From positions 93,503,449-93,567,448 of the forward strand of contig NC_071355.1 in NCBI RefSeq assembly GCF_943734655.1: 64,000 bases of DNA. The letters are read 5' to 3'. Positions 22,950 through 35,779 of the stretch are shown here, in pieces. Within the stretch, counting starts at the first letter, position 1. The number at the start of each line of letters is the position of its first letter. The translations under genes and the position numbers were made by a program. The notes under the pieces were generated by a model. That model ran no database searches, was not told where the DNA came from, and saw only the letters and a list, made by a program, of their open reading frames with translations. This DNA is from Sabethes cyaneus. Its lineage: Eukaryota; Arthropoda; Insecta; Diptera; Culicidae.

Positions 22950-23845
22950 GTATGTACTTACTTTACTTTAGTTGCGACGGTCGGTTATCGATCTTTACTT
23001 ACTTTACCAACCGGAAGCCGAAGTGCCATATCAAGAATTTCTGTCCATTGTACTCGGTCCTGAGCCACACGTCGCCAATTCGTTGCGCGTCTCGGTACAC
23101 GCAAGTCGGTTTGAACTTGGTCGAGCCTGGTTGTGAAAATGGTTTTCACAACTTCATATCGTTCCCCAACCAGCAATTCTTTCACAACTTCATATCGTTC
23201 CCCATCCAGCTCCACCTCGACACTACCTCGGTATCAGCTTAACTAGTTACGTCGAAAATTCATGCTCTAGCATTAACTACCACAACTCATTTCGTTTGAC
23301 TGAATCGAACGCCGCCTTAAAGTCCACAAACAGATGATGAGCCCGTAAGTTGTACTCCCGGAATTTGTCTAGTAACTGACGCAGGATAAGCATCCGATCC
23401 GTCAAAGAACAACGAAAACCCCACGAAAATCAGTTTGGTTCTCGCCGATGAAGGAATTCACTTACGGTCTCAGTCTATCAGAACAGGATACGGGAGAACA
23501 CTTTATACGCAGAATTGTGCAATTTCACACTCGACTCAATGTCCTTTAATAAAAAGAGCATGTTACAGTTTGTAATGATGGTATCGCTTCTCTTCATACC
23601 TTCCTTTCGAATAACAATTCTATATTGAACAACAGATTCGACTGTCCATCACCTCGCTTCGAACCATCTAGCGTCACAAACGGGTAATCATGTCGGTGTC
23701 CTGATACATAACGTGAAATTAACAAGGATGGCACGAATCAACCTATTCAGTTTTGTTTGAAAACAATATTCAACCATAATCCATGATAACTTATTTCGCT
23801 TTACGGAATCGTCCGCTGTTTTGAAGTCTATAAACACATTCACAG
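22950..23845 (-). mobile_element. RTE LINE relics, two overlapping decayed pieces
   Basis: On the minus strand, 22985-23215 contains the RTE C-terminal words ATNWRRVAQDRVQW. Further up come FREYNLRAHHLFVDFKAAFDSVKRNEL (in part, 23280-23370) and, near 23770-23840, a second version of the same FIDFKTADDSVKRNKL block. So two RT fingers fragments lie in a row. Many stops; no function. Confidence 0.7.
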
Positions 23846-23849
23846 TTCG

Positions 23850-24390
23850 ATAGTGTTCCAGGCGATGAAATCATGCAGAAAGACCCAGACGACCCAGTTG
23901 CGGTCAGGCAACGTCATAAATCCCAAGATAGCTGACCTGATGAAAGCCAGGAAGATGTTGAGTCTGTTCAAGCGTCGGCTGGCGTTTTCGAAATGCGGCG
24001 AATGTTTCAATCCGGTTTGTCCAAAAACAACGTACCGGCCTCCACGTCTTCAAGGTTCGGACGGCACCGAACCGAAATGACAAACAAACAAGAAAGTGGT
24101 GCCAAAAGTGGCTGACGAAACCGAGGCGCATCAAGTTGGACACAATGCAGTTACCGGGACAGGAGTGTTTCCTTTCCATATCACGGTTGGTCGTTCTCGG
24201 GGAGATAAGAAAGAAGAAGATGGATAAATTCACCAAAAAGTTCTTGATTTGGGCTACCATCTGTGAGTGTTACGGGACGAATGTTTCCGGAAGCTCTTGC
24301 TGCCGTTCCTGCGGTCTCGCAAGCGAGACGCTGGCTGTTTTGACAGAGTTGGCATTCTGTCCCCAGGCACGGTTGATACTATAAACCCAG
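23850..24390 (+). mobile_element. Tc1/mariner transposase relic (probably DD37E-like)
   Basis: Pieces of a mariner-type transposase appear across frames: RTAPNRNDKQT (near 24060), QLPGQECF (24145), KKMDKFTKKFLIWATICEC (24220-24270) and a LLPFLRS block (24300). These correspond in order to the region between the helix-turn-helix and the second catalytic Asp of the DD37E copies in this window. The first and last catalytic residues are lost and I found no terminal inverted repeats. Confidence 0.6.
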
Positions 24391-25823
24391 AATTGGTTTA
24401 TTTTATGATTTCTATTAAGTGTCCGGCACTAGGAAACACAATTTTGAAGTAATGGTTTTTATCGACTTTTCATTTGGCTTCTAAAATGGTTCATTAGTGA
24501 TGCCAGTACGTGTAACCTATTTTTATTGGGAAATAGTCTTCTAAATTACTCTTTCAGTTAATAAAAGCTGAAGTAATGCTAAGTGTTGATTTCATATATG
24601 TCAAAATCCTTAGGTGTCCGGTACTGAGAGACTTCCCCCTACATGACTACACGAATTTCAATGATTGCACCTCCTGTTGTAGTGGACCCGGATCAACGCT
24701 GATTTTTATCTGTACACTTTCTAATAATTACTGTCGATTGCGTCCTGTTAATAAAATTTAATTGTTGATTGTTAAGTGTAATAATTATAAAGACACATCT
24801 GACCTATTGTTTTAATAGCGCTGCCTATTAAGGTAAACTTATCCAATATTAATTATTTTCTGTAGGTTCCGCTGAAAGAAAATAGACTCTCGTGCCAATG
24901 TTTACGTTTGCTGATAGGCTTTTTAAAAACTGTGATTAAATTCCTGGGACAAAACCGAAACTTTCCAATATACATTTTTGTAATAAATACCAAATACCAA
25001 ACGATTTAAACAACTTTAACGTAAAAGAAAATCATAAGTTACATGTTTCCAATTCGTTTAGTGTTAACTCCTGCGCAAAGCATAAGATATGGTTTCATCG
25101 TTTTTAGCCTTTTTCGAATTTCAAGAAAAAGTTACACAAGAGACGTAATCCAGATATCGAACACTCATAGAATTGTGTGATTTCAATTTACACACAAAGT
25201 TTTCACTTCATTCAAAAGGTTTTTCTGTCAAAGTGCATTTCCCGGCATATTAGCCACCGGAGTTTCACCACAAAGGAACATACGTATAACAATTCGAATA
25301 AAATGTTCTTCAATGCTTTTTTATTCTACGATATCATATCTCAAACCTAGAGTTGCTAACTATACTTTAATACCTATCCCCTGTAGTTCAGCTAGCAGAG
25401 CAGCAAATGTAGCTGGTTTTTCACTGACCGGACAAGTTTATGAGATGGGAGATACCGTTCGGGCAAGACATATTTCTTTTCCGGTCTAGCTGTTTTTCAT
25501 CGCACATGACTATCCACAGGTTCCAGTTCGGACGAAAAACAGTCACAATCTCTAGCTAGCAACAGTAAACCAGTAGGGATTTATTTTTCTCGTGTGAACT
25601 GAACTTGAATGGAGGCGATGTGAAATTCGATTCATTCAATAATATTTGCCGAGATTTATTACAACGAGTAAAATTTTCAGCCTGTTTATCAGCTTCTCAT
25701 ACGAGACGAAGCTGCATGTGTCGCACATAACTAATCTAGTCCATTGTGAAAGTTAATTTCCTCTTATGGTATTTTATATCTATATAAACTCTTTCTTTCT
25801 TTCTTTCTCGCACTTTTTCGCAG
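24391..25823. other. Intron upstream of exon C
   Basis: AT-rich, with no recognised gene or repeat. A (TTTC)n-like pyrimidine tract at 25790-25820 precedes the splice acceptor. Confidence 0.5.
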
Positions 25824-25954
25824 CTGGCGAGCTGGGAAATGCAGTTCAAGATGCATTCGTCATCGCGGTTGAACAACAAGCCAGAGAAAGACTGCAGCGT
25901 CTGTCAGCGCTCAAACGGATCACTCCGGTTGACATGTCCCAGCTGTCTATAAAG
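25824..25954 (+). CDS. Host gene exon C: charged helical segment
   Basis: The exon follows the acceptor ttttcgcag and ends before the donor gtaagtga. Its first two bases complete the codon begun by exon B (G|CT, Ala). It then reads GELGNAVQDAFVIAVEQQ, AR, ERLQRLSALKRI, TPVDMSQLSIK. The heptad-like spacing of Val, Ile, Leu and the many Glu, Gln and Arg suggest an amphipathic helix of about 30 residues. The end is in phase 0 and joins exon D cleanly. I know no named domain for this segment. Its position just behind the PDZ-like domain makes an extension or partner-binding helix plausible, which is inference. Confidence 0.8.
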
Positions 25955-27290
25955 GTAAGTGATAGGATGTCCATCAGTAACAGTAACATCACCGTAGATA
26001 GGAAAACAGCCCGCTTTCCGCGCGCGACGCAGCACCTATTAACGCAAATCTTGTTTCTGCTAGTCAAGGTGACAGTTATGCAAGCTTTGAAATGTGAATT
26101 TCATACTCGACATGCTGCCTCTCGCAGGGCAGTAAAAATCAACGTGAAATCATAAAAAAATGATTGTAGCCATTAGAGTTGATCTTTACTTTTATTATTT
26201 TTTTGCGCTTATAATTAAAACAGATTCACTCTAATTTTCTAAGCTGTTCCTTGTTTCATCAATTCCTCTCTCAGGTATTTTCAGTATTCCAGATGGATGA
26301 AGGAACAAGTTCGTTCGTTATATCGTTCTCTTTACTTTCTTATTACCTATCTCGGGTGTTGTTAGTGAGCCAACAATGAACATGCTCGTAACCTCTTATT
26401 ATGTCTAGACAATTGAAGAACGCTGTTTATGCATATTTCAACACAAGAGTCATTCGCTACTTACAATCTAGACGTGTTGAGTAGGTGTCAGTACAAGCGC
26501 CCACCGCAAACCTAGAATAATGTCATCAGCCTATAGATCTCGCATTAGTTTTGAGACGAGTAAGAACATAACGTCTCTGCGAGGAATTGCAAAAGAAATC
26601 TTCCCTGGCTTTCAGATCAATGCTTGAAGTACCAAACCACTTTGAAACGTAGGCAAATTGATTGATTTTGGCATTCTGTACAAGGAAAAGACTGTAATTT
26701 CCTCTAAAATGCGTTCACTGTTTATAGCCCATAAAATATATTTTGAGATGGGTAGGTCGGCGATTTGCGGTCACGGTCACATTTTTTTCTTCACTTGCTG
26801 AAGATATTGGATTCGATTTATGACGGGGTCGCGCCTCCCAGGGAGCCAGACAACATACTAATATAAAGTAATGGTACCAGTTTTCGCCACCGTAATGCAC
26901 AGGTGTTTTATTGTTATTTAAGTAATAATTTGCATAACATATTCATTAGTTTAAACATATGTAGTTCTGTGCTGACCAATAAAATACGACTTTTAATCGT
27001 TGATGTAAATATAACCCATATTAGCATTATTTTCAGTTGGTGTCCGCAGATTGTTCTGGTGGACGAAAACTGGATCATCCTTTACGCAGTTGATCCAGTT
27101 TTCGCTATTAGCAAATTTCAATGGACCGTTCTGAGCACATCACGGGAGCCAGAGAGGCGGTTGTTCTTCAACGGACTTCCAATTTCTTTTCACTATTCAA
27201 CTGAAAGTTGATCCTGGTTTTTGGAAAAAAATAACTTTCATGAGGTTCTGCCGAGGTGCAATTCTTGCTAGTTGAAAATTATCTGGATTT
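25955..27290. other. Intron; small perfect hairpin at 27066-27106
   Basis: No gene was recognised. CGAAAACTGGATCA is followed 13 nt later by its exact reverse complement TGATCCAGTTTTCG. The frame 26903-27211 shows no domain. Confidence 0.45.
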
Positions 27291-27825
27291 TAACGAAACG
27301 GAACTGAAGAAAGTGTAGGTGAACTATTTTTGGCATGATTAAATCACTGGATAAGTCAAGATCTTCGATTCGATGAACACCTCAATAGTGCAGTTACAGA
27401 TAGAGACGGAACGGAAGTTAACCAAGGAGTGCCTATGGAAGATAATAATGTCTCAGCACTTGATCTCCAAGAAGTCAAACGAGAAATTGGGATGCTGAAG
27501 ACCAACAGAGCCGCTGGTAAGGACCGCCTACCGGCAGAGCTTTATAAACATGGCCGAGAAAGCTGGCAGAACAGCTCTACACTGGGTTATTTCTAAGATT
27601 TGCGAGGAGGAGAAGCTACCAAAGACATGAATGGAAAGAGTGGTTTGTTCCATCCACTGGCGTGTCCAGAGGTGGGGCACCAATTCTACAAAACATATTT
27701 AGGCTTATAAAACCTCAAATATTTAGATGCAAATGTACATGTTGCTTCTGAAAAAAAAACACACTGAACATAATATTACTGTTCCACCGGCTGTTACCGA
27801 AAGTACAGGGTTTTGTAGGGAATTA
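27291..27825 (+). mobile_element. RTE LINE copy B, left part
   Basis: This is a decayed + strand fragment of the GAA-tailed RTE family. It includes the block around KREIGMLKTNRAAGKDRLPAE (27475-27540; EIGLLKTNKAAGKDHLPAE in the 32608-35758 copy) and TLGYF...EEEKLPK. It breaks at 27825 where the DD37E element inserted. The RTE text resumes at 28756. Confidence 0.8.
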
Positions 27826-28755
27826 AAGGGTGTACCACATCAAATTGCACCACGGAAGAAACGCTGTAGATGTAGAAAATTACCTAATGGGTATTTTCTC
27901 TTCAAAATTTGGGTAGAAGTAGATTAGAGTGTATTTTTTACACTGCATTTTTATCGCAGTCAGTTTTTCGAAAATTGGAAAAAATGGCGTCACCAGAAAA
28001 GCAACGTCGCGAATTGATTTTACGCAAACATCTGGAAAATCTTGAACTCTCTCATCGGAAAACCGCTCGGAATCGTACAGTCAACGGTGAGCCGTGTGGT
28101 TAAACGTTGCTACGAAATTCTGAGAACACCGCCCAGCGCAATTTTGATGCTCCAGGGAAAGTAAGAAAGCTAAACCTTTCAAAGTTTGCCAAAAAATACA
28201 TGATTTGGCAAGCGATCTGCTCATGTGGCAAACAGAGTGCGCCGTTCGTGACTATCGGAACTGTAAACGGGCAGATCTACGACAAGGAGTGTCTATAGAA
28301 GCGTCTGCTTCCTTTTCTGAAGCAACATGAGGGCTCTACGGTCTTCTGGCCGGATCTAGCTTCGTGCCACTATACAAAGGATATCCTGGAGTGATACGAA
28401 GCCAACGGGCCAACGTACCCAAGGACATGAACCCCCCAACGCACCGGAACTAAGGTCCATCGACTATTATGAAGCAGACACTACGAAAACATCCCAAGGA
28501 GGTCACATCTGAGGAAGACATAAGGGAGAAGTTGGTTTCTGAAGAAGAAGAAGCAGCCAGATGTTGCACAGAATCTTATGAATGAAGTATAGCGTACCGT
28601 GTGAGCATACGGTTATGGTATCGAAGTTGAATGAAATAAATATGCCAAAAGCTTACTAATAGATTATTTTTTATTGTCTGAAAGTTTGAAAAGGATCGGT
28701 GAATTAGGTAATTTTCTACAACGTTTCCGTAGTGCAATTTGATGTGGGACACCCT
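27826..28755 (+). mobile_element. DD37E-type Tc1/mariner transposon, copy 2, inserted in RTE copy B
   Basis: The 930-bp element is flanked by TA (27824-27825 and 28756-28757). Its ends match those of copy 1 (AGGGTGTACCACATCAAATTG and inverted TTTGATGTGGGACACCCT). Transposase pieces on the + strand: MASPEKQRRELILRKHLEN (27984), LSKFAKKYMIWQAICSCGKQ (about 28175-28240), GQIYDKECL and FWPDLASCHYTKDILE (about 28345). The part with the first catalytic Asp is deleted and stops are frequent. The flanking RTE frame (FVGN|YQAGF block) is cut exactly at TA. Confidence 0.9.
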
Positions 28756-29140
28756 TACGCAAGCGGGCTTCAAGGGGCCTCGCGCAACTACCTACGTACC
28801 AAATTTTTACCTGACGCGACTGATCAGAGCTGCATTGGTTTCGTGCGCTTCACCGGGACGCTCTTGAAGCCTTTCGAAATGCGGCGACGGTTGAGACAAG
28901 GTAATGGCTCACCCTTAAAGGGGTGATTCGATAAGCGGGTATCGAAACAAGAGACAAGATTTTCACCAAAGGTAGCCAACTCCTAGGCTTTGAAGATGAC
29001 TTTGTTATAATAGTCAGGAACTTTGCAACGGCGGAGGCAATTTACGCCAGCTTGAAAGCGGAGTATAGGATTGGGCTTAAAATAAATGTGTCAAAGACCA
29101 AATACATGAAAAGAAGTGGGTCAAAGGAAACAAACGCGTG
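28756..29140 (+). mobile_element. RTE LINE copy B, right part
   Basis: It continues copy B: GLQGASRNYLRTKF (matching the conserved Q-A-G-F-x-x-x-R-x-T block), TDQS, then FVRFTGTLLKPFEMRRRLRQG and, downstream, the GFEDDF box (FADD mutated to FEDD) and GLKINVSKTKYMK. It ends abruptly near 29140 at ETNACL. Inactive. Confidence 0.75.
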
Positions 29141-29640
29141 CCTCAGCTTTTTACAAGTTTCATCCGAGATCCACTCGCACCGCCCGCTGCGCTCCTCGCG
29201 AGAGTTTCGTCACTGCTTGTGTTATTGCTCTTCGACGGTTCCACTAGGTCGCAACTCCGAGACTCGGGATTCTAGTTGCTCGACAAAGGCCGTTTCACTT
29301 CGGGACATCGTAACGACGCCCAACTTTCTCCTCTCGTCACTGCGACGTGCAAGCATGTCTCAGCGATAACATGGTGATGGACGAATGTAATACCGGCGCT
29401 ACGCTGCAGCACTTTCGGCTGATGCAGATATGATCACTGGACACTGGACGATTGTTCTTTCGTTTATCGGTTACCAGTTCATCAGGGCCGCAGGTGATCC
29501 TGGGCTCAGTAGGAATCCAACTCCTCTTTCTCGAGTAGCACTTTCACCTCGTATGCCAGAGTACAGCATGCAAAACTTGCTCCACGTTGTGTTCGCTGAA
29601 ATCCAGCCAACAATGGGTCTGCCCAGGCCCAGGCTTTAAA
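29141..29640. other. GC-richer segment of unknown origin
   Basis: It is clearly more GC-rich than its neighbours and has short frames on both strands but no recognised motif. It may be part of another retroelement. I cannot assign it. Confidence 0.35.
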
Positions 29641-29860
29641 GTTTCAGGCGGCTAGCTTTTTGTCTTGGTGCGAGACCTTATAACCGAGGATGGGTGCTCT
29701 CCAATCATTTTTTTTAAATTCTATATTAGAGAGGTTTTCAGCCTGCGGCTGGTTCGCCTCTTTCCAATCATTTTCATTGAGCTTGAAGTAAAAGTAAATA
29801 CGATATACTATTGGGAAAGTGATCTGGAGGCTATTTCGAAGGCGTGTGTAGACAATCGTT

Positions 29861-30580
<720 letters not shown>

Positions 30581-32110
30581 CCCCGTCGGTAGGTCCCAAA
30601 CCTGCCCCCACCCTCTCTCCACGACCAACGCATCGCCGCTACGAAATCAACAGTTCATCAAACGGCCTTCAACTTTTCTACACCGCTTCTACAGCTACCC
30701 TACCGTACCCTAGTCGTATACCGGTGTAGCCTCTGGTGTCTGTCTCACGACCGAAGATTAACATAATAGCGCTCTACTATCCCAAACAAGCCAGGGCCCG
30801 GGATGAAGCGCAGGGCAATCGAAGGTTAAATCAGAATGGGATCACCTTGGTGGAAGATTTTGAGGTCGGTCACTGCGACACCTTTGCGCTGGACAGTCCG
30901 ACTAGAATCTGCATCTGTATTTTGGGCATCATTATAATGAACGTGGCCATCAACGCAGTACCAGAGGTCTTCGTAGAATACGGTGGACAGTCGGTCCCAA
31001 CGAAACTACCATTGTGCCAATTAGGTCGAGTTTCAACGTATTGTCGACGAAAACATCGACTCCGTACAACCTCTGCATACACCGGAGTTGACCGGCCAGG
31101 CGCTGGACTCGCTCCAGCGACCGATTGCAGTTGCCCGGGCAAGCGCGGTTCCAAGTGAACAACACCTAGTAAGCACTTTTCTTCAAATAAATTCCACCAC
31201 CGAACATGTGGTGAGATTGCGCCATATATACCGGTGTACTGGTGACCGGCAGAAAAAATCTAAATCAAATCTTTCTAGGGTTACCCAGGAGCGAACTCGA
31301 GAGCTAACGAACAAGGAATTCCATCAGAATTTCCAACAAATTACACCGCATCAAGACTTTTCTGGTCCATGACTAAGGTCCCAAAAAAGAGGCCAAAGTT
31401 TATCCCTTCTCTTGTCTCATTCACTCAAAGCGAAAAAGCGGACGCGCTGGGTCAACATTTTGTAATGTCTCACAATCTAGGACAGAATATTGTCAGCCCA
31501 CACGAGTACTCTGTTACAGAAGGAGTCACCGATGTTGGACGATCAGTCAGCTTGATACCTAAAGAAGAAAAAGTAACCGCTATCCAGTTGATGGGCTATG
31601 TGAAGGGATCTAAAAATATGAAGACCCCCAGATGTGATGAGCCAAGAGCATATACTTAGATTAAGGTGGAGTATACCACTGTAGATCTCAAATAATGGTC
31701 TCAGTGGATCATTCTCCTACAAAAAAAAAAAACGCCCCGCATTTGACAACACATTCAACATCGCGCTGAGCATTTGAGCTACGGCTCGGTTGCTTTAGTA
31801 GCAAAGCTGTTCAACAGGTGGAAAACTTAGCTAAAGTCATCCTAGTACTGAGACCGTGGAAAGATCCTGCTGTTTTCAAGAGCTATCGCTCCATCTGCTT
31901 GCTCTCTGCCCGCTCCAAGCTGTTTGAGAAGTCAATCCAAAGCTAGATTCTTTCGTTTGTTGATGAGAATGATGTCTTCCTAGAGGAACAGTTTGGATTC
32001 CGCAAAGGAATGTCCACAATCCATCAATTCCATCAAGTTACCAACATAATCCAGCGAAACAAGTCGGTATCCAAGATGACAGCAATTATTTTACAACCCG
32101 CATTTATGAC
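30581..32110 (+). mobile_element. Decayed Jockey-type LINE ORF2 remains
   Basis: Downstream of ORF1 only scattered blocks are left. A recognisable RT fingers region lies at about 31840-32090, in shifted frames: LKPGKDPAVFKSYRSICLLSA-like words, KLFEKSIQS, DENDVFLEEQFGFRKGMSTIHQF. This matches the conserved 'YRPI.LLS...KLFE' and 'QFGFR...T..Q' blocks. The stretch 30870-31160 has open frames on both strands without recognisable motifs and may be foreign to this element. An A-run at 31722-31731 is present. Confidence 0.6.
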
Positions 32111-32454
32111 CTTTTGAAATCCATTTCACCGCAGGTAAAAACTAAAGACCATGCATCTCCATTGCATTTTGGCAGCTTCTTTTCTTTAAAAAATTGTATC
32201 TTAAAACCAATATATATAAATGTACATTAATGTACATGTTCAAAGACTTGAGTCTTGTTTGTCGACCGCCGGTTGTAAGGTACAGGATAACAATCTACTG
32301 AATCTAGCAACAGCTCCCAGCCGAAATATAAACGAACAATGACTTGTTAGACCAGCATTGTACCTCGAGGCCATATTTCCACCATTAAACTTGTGCTTTT
32401 CTCGCCCACGTGACGAAACTGTGATGATAAAGTGATGCTTTATTTTGCAACTGG

Positions 32455-32580
32455 GGTAATCAACCTATTTTGGACCCCATCAGCAGCTGTACATAATTTT
32501 GACACTCAACAAAATCAAATGCGACTGTCCAAATTGTGTGATTTATTTTGTTGGGGTCCAAAATAGTTTGGTTACTCGAT
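32455..32580. repeat. Short inverted-repeat element
   Basis: AACCTATTTTGGACCCCA near 32462 is matched in reverse complement by TGGGGTCCAAAATAGTTTGG near 32550-32575, with the flanking GTAATC/GTTACTC also alike. About 120 bp, no coding. Confidence 0.6.
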
Positions 32581-32593
32581 ACAGAAACTCCGC

Positions 32594-32607
32594 ACGAATC
32601 TATACCT
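32594..32607. repeat. Left target-site duplication of RTE copy C
   Basis: ACGAATCTATACCT is repeated exactly at 35759-35772, just outside the 5' end of the element. Confidence 0.85.
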
Positions 32608-32709
32608 TCTTTTTCTTCTTCTTTTTCTTCTTCTTCTTCTTCTTCTTCTTCTTCTTCTTCTTCTTCTTCTTCTTCTTCTTCTTCTTCTTCTTCTTCTTCT
32701 TCTTCTTCA
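32608..32709 (-). repeat. (GAA)n tract, the 3' tail of RTE copy C
   Basis: On the + strand about 100 bp of CTT repeats with a few TTTTTC interruptions at the left edge. It starts exactly at the target duplication and ends at the RTE terminal motif, so it is the element's tail and not independent simple DNA. Confidence 0.9.
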
Positions 32710-35700
32710 GCAGCATAGAGCCGGGGTGGCTCGTGCTGTTTCAAGCACTCGTCTCCATTCAACTCGGTCTTGGGCCACTCGTCGCCAATTTCCTAGTCGT
32801 GTCAGAAGTCGCAAATCGCTTTCGACCTGGTCGAGTCATCATGCACGTTGGGCCCCCCCTGTTCCTGATGCCGGTGGGGTTGTTGAAGAGGACTATTTTC
32901 GTCGCACTGTCATCCGGCCTTACGACGTGTCCGGCCCACCGTAGCCTGCTAAATTTCGCTAGATGTACGATGGGAGTCTCCCCAAGCAGTGCCTGTAGCT
33001 CGTGATTCATACGCCTCCGCCACTCTCCGCTTTCAGTTTGTACTCCGCCAAATATCGTCCGCAGCACTTTCCGCTCAAACAAGGGCGCGTATGTCCTCCG
33101 TAAGCAGCGTCACTGCTTCAAGTCCATAAAGAACTACCGGTCTAATAATGGGTTTGTACATTGTTAGCTTCATGCGGCGGCGTATGCTTCCTGATCGTAG
33201 CGTTTTACGAAGGGCAAAGTAGGCCCGATTTCCCGCTTGGATGCGCCGCTGGATCTCCTTACTAGTGTTGTTGTCCGCGGTCATCAGCGATCCACAATAC
33301 ACGAACTCCTCTACCACTTCTAGTTCGTCGCCGTCAACAGTTACCGTCCATGGGAGGCGCGCGTTTGTTTCCTTTGAGCCTCTTGCTTTCATGTATTTGA
33401 TCTTCGACGCATTTATTTTTAGCCCAATTCTCCTAGACTCCGCTTTCAGTCTGGCATAGATTGCCTCCGCCGTCGCAATATTCCTGGCAATGATATCGAA
33501 GTCATCTGCAAAGCCTAGAAGTTGGCTACTCTTGGTAAAAATCGTGCCTCTCGTTTCGATGCCCGCTCGTGGGATCACCCCCTCAAGAGCGATGTTGAAC
33601 AGCATGCAGGATAAACCGTCGCCTTGTCTCAACCCTCGCCGCGTCTCGAAGGGACTCGAGAGTGTCCCACAGATGCGTACGAAACACATCACTCGATCCA
33701 AAACCGTTTTCGTGCATTATCTGCCATAGCTTGTCTCGATCGACTGTATCGTATGCTGCTTTGAAATCAATAAAGATGTGATGCGTGGGCACGTTGTACT
33801 CCCAACATTTCTGCAAGATCTGTCAGACAGTAAAAATTTGGTCCGTAGTTGCGCGAGCTCCCATGAAACCCGCCTGATAATTCCCCACGAAACCTTGTGC
33901 TATCGGTGACAGCCGGCGTTACAGGATCTGGTAGAGTACCTTGTAGGCGGCGTTTACCAGCTTAATATCACGATAATTGCAGCAGTCTAGCCGATCACAC
34001 TTTTTGTAGATGGGACAAACCACTCCTTCCATTCCTCCGGTAGTTTTTCCTCCTCCCAAATCCTCGAAATAACCCAGTGTAGAGCCTTTGATAGCGTTTC
34101 TCCACCATGTTTATAAAGCTCTGCCGGTAGGTGGTCCTTCCCAGCGGCTTTATTGGTCTTCAGCAGTCCGATTTCTCGTTTGACTTCTTGGAGATCAGGT
34201 GCTAGGACATTACCATCTTCCATGGGCGCTCCTAGGTTAATTTCCGTTCCGCCTCCTTCTGCGACTTCGCCATTGAAGAACTGCTTCCACCTGTCGACTA
34301 CCTCGCGCTCGTTTGTAATTAGATTCCCTCCCTCGTCCCTACACATGTCAGGTTTCGGTGTGTAGCCCTTCCGAGTTTGGTTCACCTTCTCATAAAACTT
34401 GCGCATGTCATTAGCTCGGAATAGTTGCTCTAATTCTTCACGATCTCTGTCCTCCTTTTGGCGCTTTTTTCTCCTCAGGATCGTGGTCAACTGCTTCCTA
34501 GCTCGTCGCTATTTGGCCAGGTTCTATCTAGTGGCAATACTTAGATAATTTTTCCAAGCATTTTTTTTCTCCTCTCCTCCGCTTGTTGGCATTCCCCATC
34601 AAACCAATCATTTTGTGTACTCCGAGGCTCAATACCTAGTGCCTCTCCGACGGCCGAGCGTATTCTGCCCCAACCGTCTTCGAGGTTTGAAGCACCTGAC
34701 TCCTCGGAAGAAGGCAGTGCCTCATTCAGTACTCGCGCGTAGTTTTCGGCAGCTTGTGGGTTATCTAGCTGCCTGATGTTCAGACGAGGAGGGCGGCTTT
34801 GACGTGTCCGGTATACGGACAGCTTTGAGCGCACATGTACTGCTACTAGGTAATGGTCAGAATCAATATACGCACCCCGACGGGAGCGTACGTTCGTGAT
34901 GTTAGAGAAAAGCCGGCCCTCTATGAGAACGTGGTCAATTTGGTTCATTGTACGTTGGTCAGGTGATCTCAAGGTGGCTTTGTGGATATCCTTGCGCCGG
35001 AAAAAGGTGCTTCGGATCACCAGGTCTCGGGAAGCTGCGAAGTTTATACATCGTTGGCCGTTATCGTTTGTGTCGGTGTGCAGGCTATGGAGTCCTACCA
35101 CCGGTCTATACATTTCTTCGATACCGACCTGGGCGTTCATATCCCCGATTACGATCTTGATGTCCCGTGACGAGCAGCTGTCGTACGTTGCCTCCAGCCT
35201 CGCGTAGAACGCTTCTTTCTCATCGTCGGGCCTACATTCGTGCGGGCAGTGCACGTTAATGATGCTATAATTGAAGAAACGGCCCTGTATCCTCAATACA
35301 CACATTCTCTCGTTGATCGCCTTCCAATCTATCACGCGGTCCTGCATTCTGCCCAGCACTACAAAGCCCGTTCCCAGTTCGTTGGTAGTGCCACCGCTCT
35401 GGTAAAACTGGGCCTTTCCGCCACGGATCTTCCATACCTTGTCTCCTTTACGACAGATTTCCTGCAGAGCTACGATGCCGAGTTTGCGGGGTTCCAGCTG
35501 TTCAATCAGCACCCGCTCGCAACCTGCGAAATTTAGCGATCTGCAGTTCCAAGTCCCGAGTCTTCATTCGTCGTCCTTGTTCCGTCGCGTAGGTCGATGC
35601 CGAATATTCCGCTCCGAATATGCTCGAATGTTGTTAGTTTTTGAATTTAGGTGTGTAACCGGGATGGGGCTGCCATCTTATAGTGCCGAGACTCACTATA

Positions 35701-35758
35701 CCTCCTTCCCGGTTGGTATACGACTTTAGTTTCCACCGGGGTTGGTTACCCGATCTAT
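32608..35758 (-). mobile_element. RTE-clade LINE copy C, near full length (about 3.15 kb)
   Basis: The element is bracketed by a 14-bp exact duplication. On the minus strand, from right to left, it has a 5' UTR (35530-35758), then an apurinic-type endonuclease (35512-34541; GDMNAQVG, NQIDHVLIEGR, SDHYLVAVH), a linker (34490-33987; KTNKAAGKDHLPAELYKHG), RT fingers and palm (33816-33075; FIDFKAAYDTVDRDKLW, RRGLRQGDGLSCML, the catalytic FADDF box, GLKINASK), and thumb with C-terminus (33082-32759; FERKVLRTIFGG, RLRWAGHVV). A few frameshifts break what was one frame of roughly 950-1000 codons. The 3' end is CGGCTCTATGCTGCTG followed by the long GAA tract. RTE elements copy themselves by target-primed reverse transcription; this copy can no longer do so. 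Confidence 0.9.
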
Positions 35759-35779
35759 ACGAATCTATACCTATAAAAA

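Noticed and set aside
32499..33005. Frames with long Phe or Glu runs (both strands) over 32608-32709
   Set aside because: They are produced by the GAA tail of the RTE element; no real protein.
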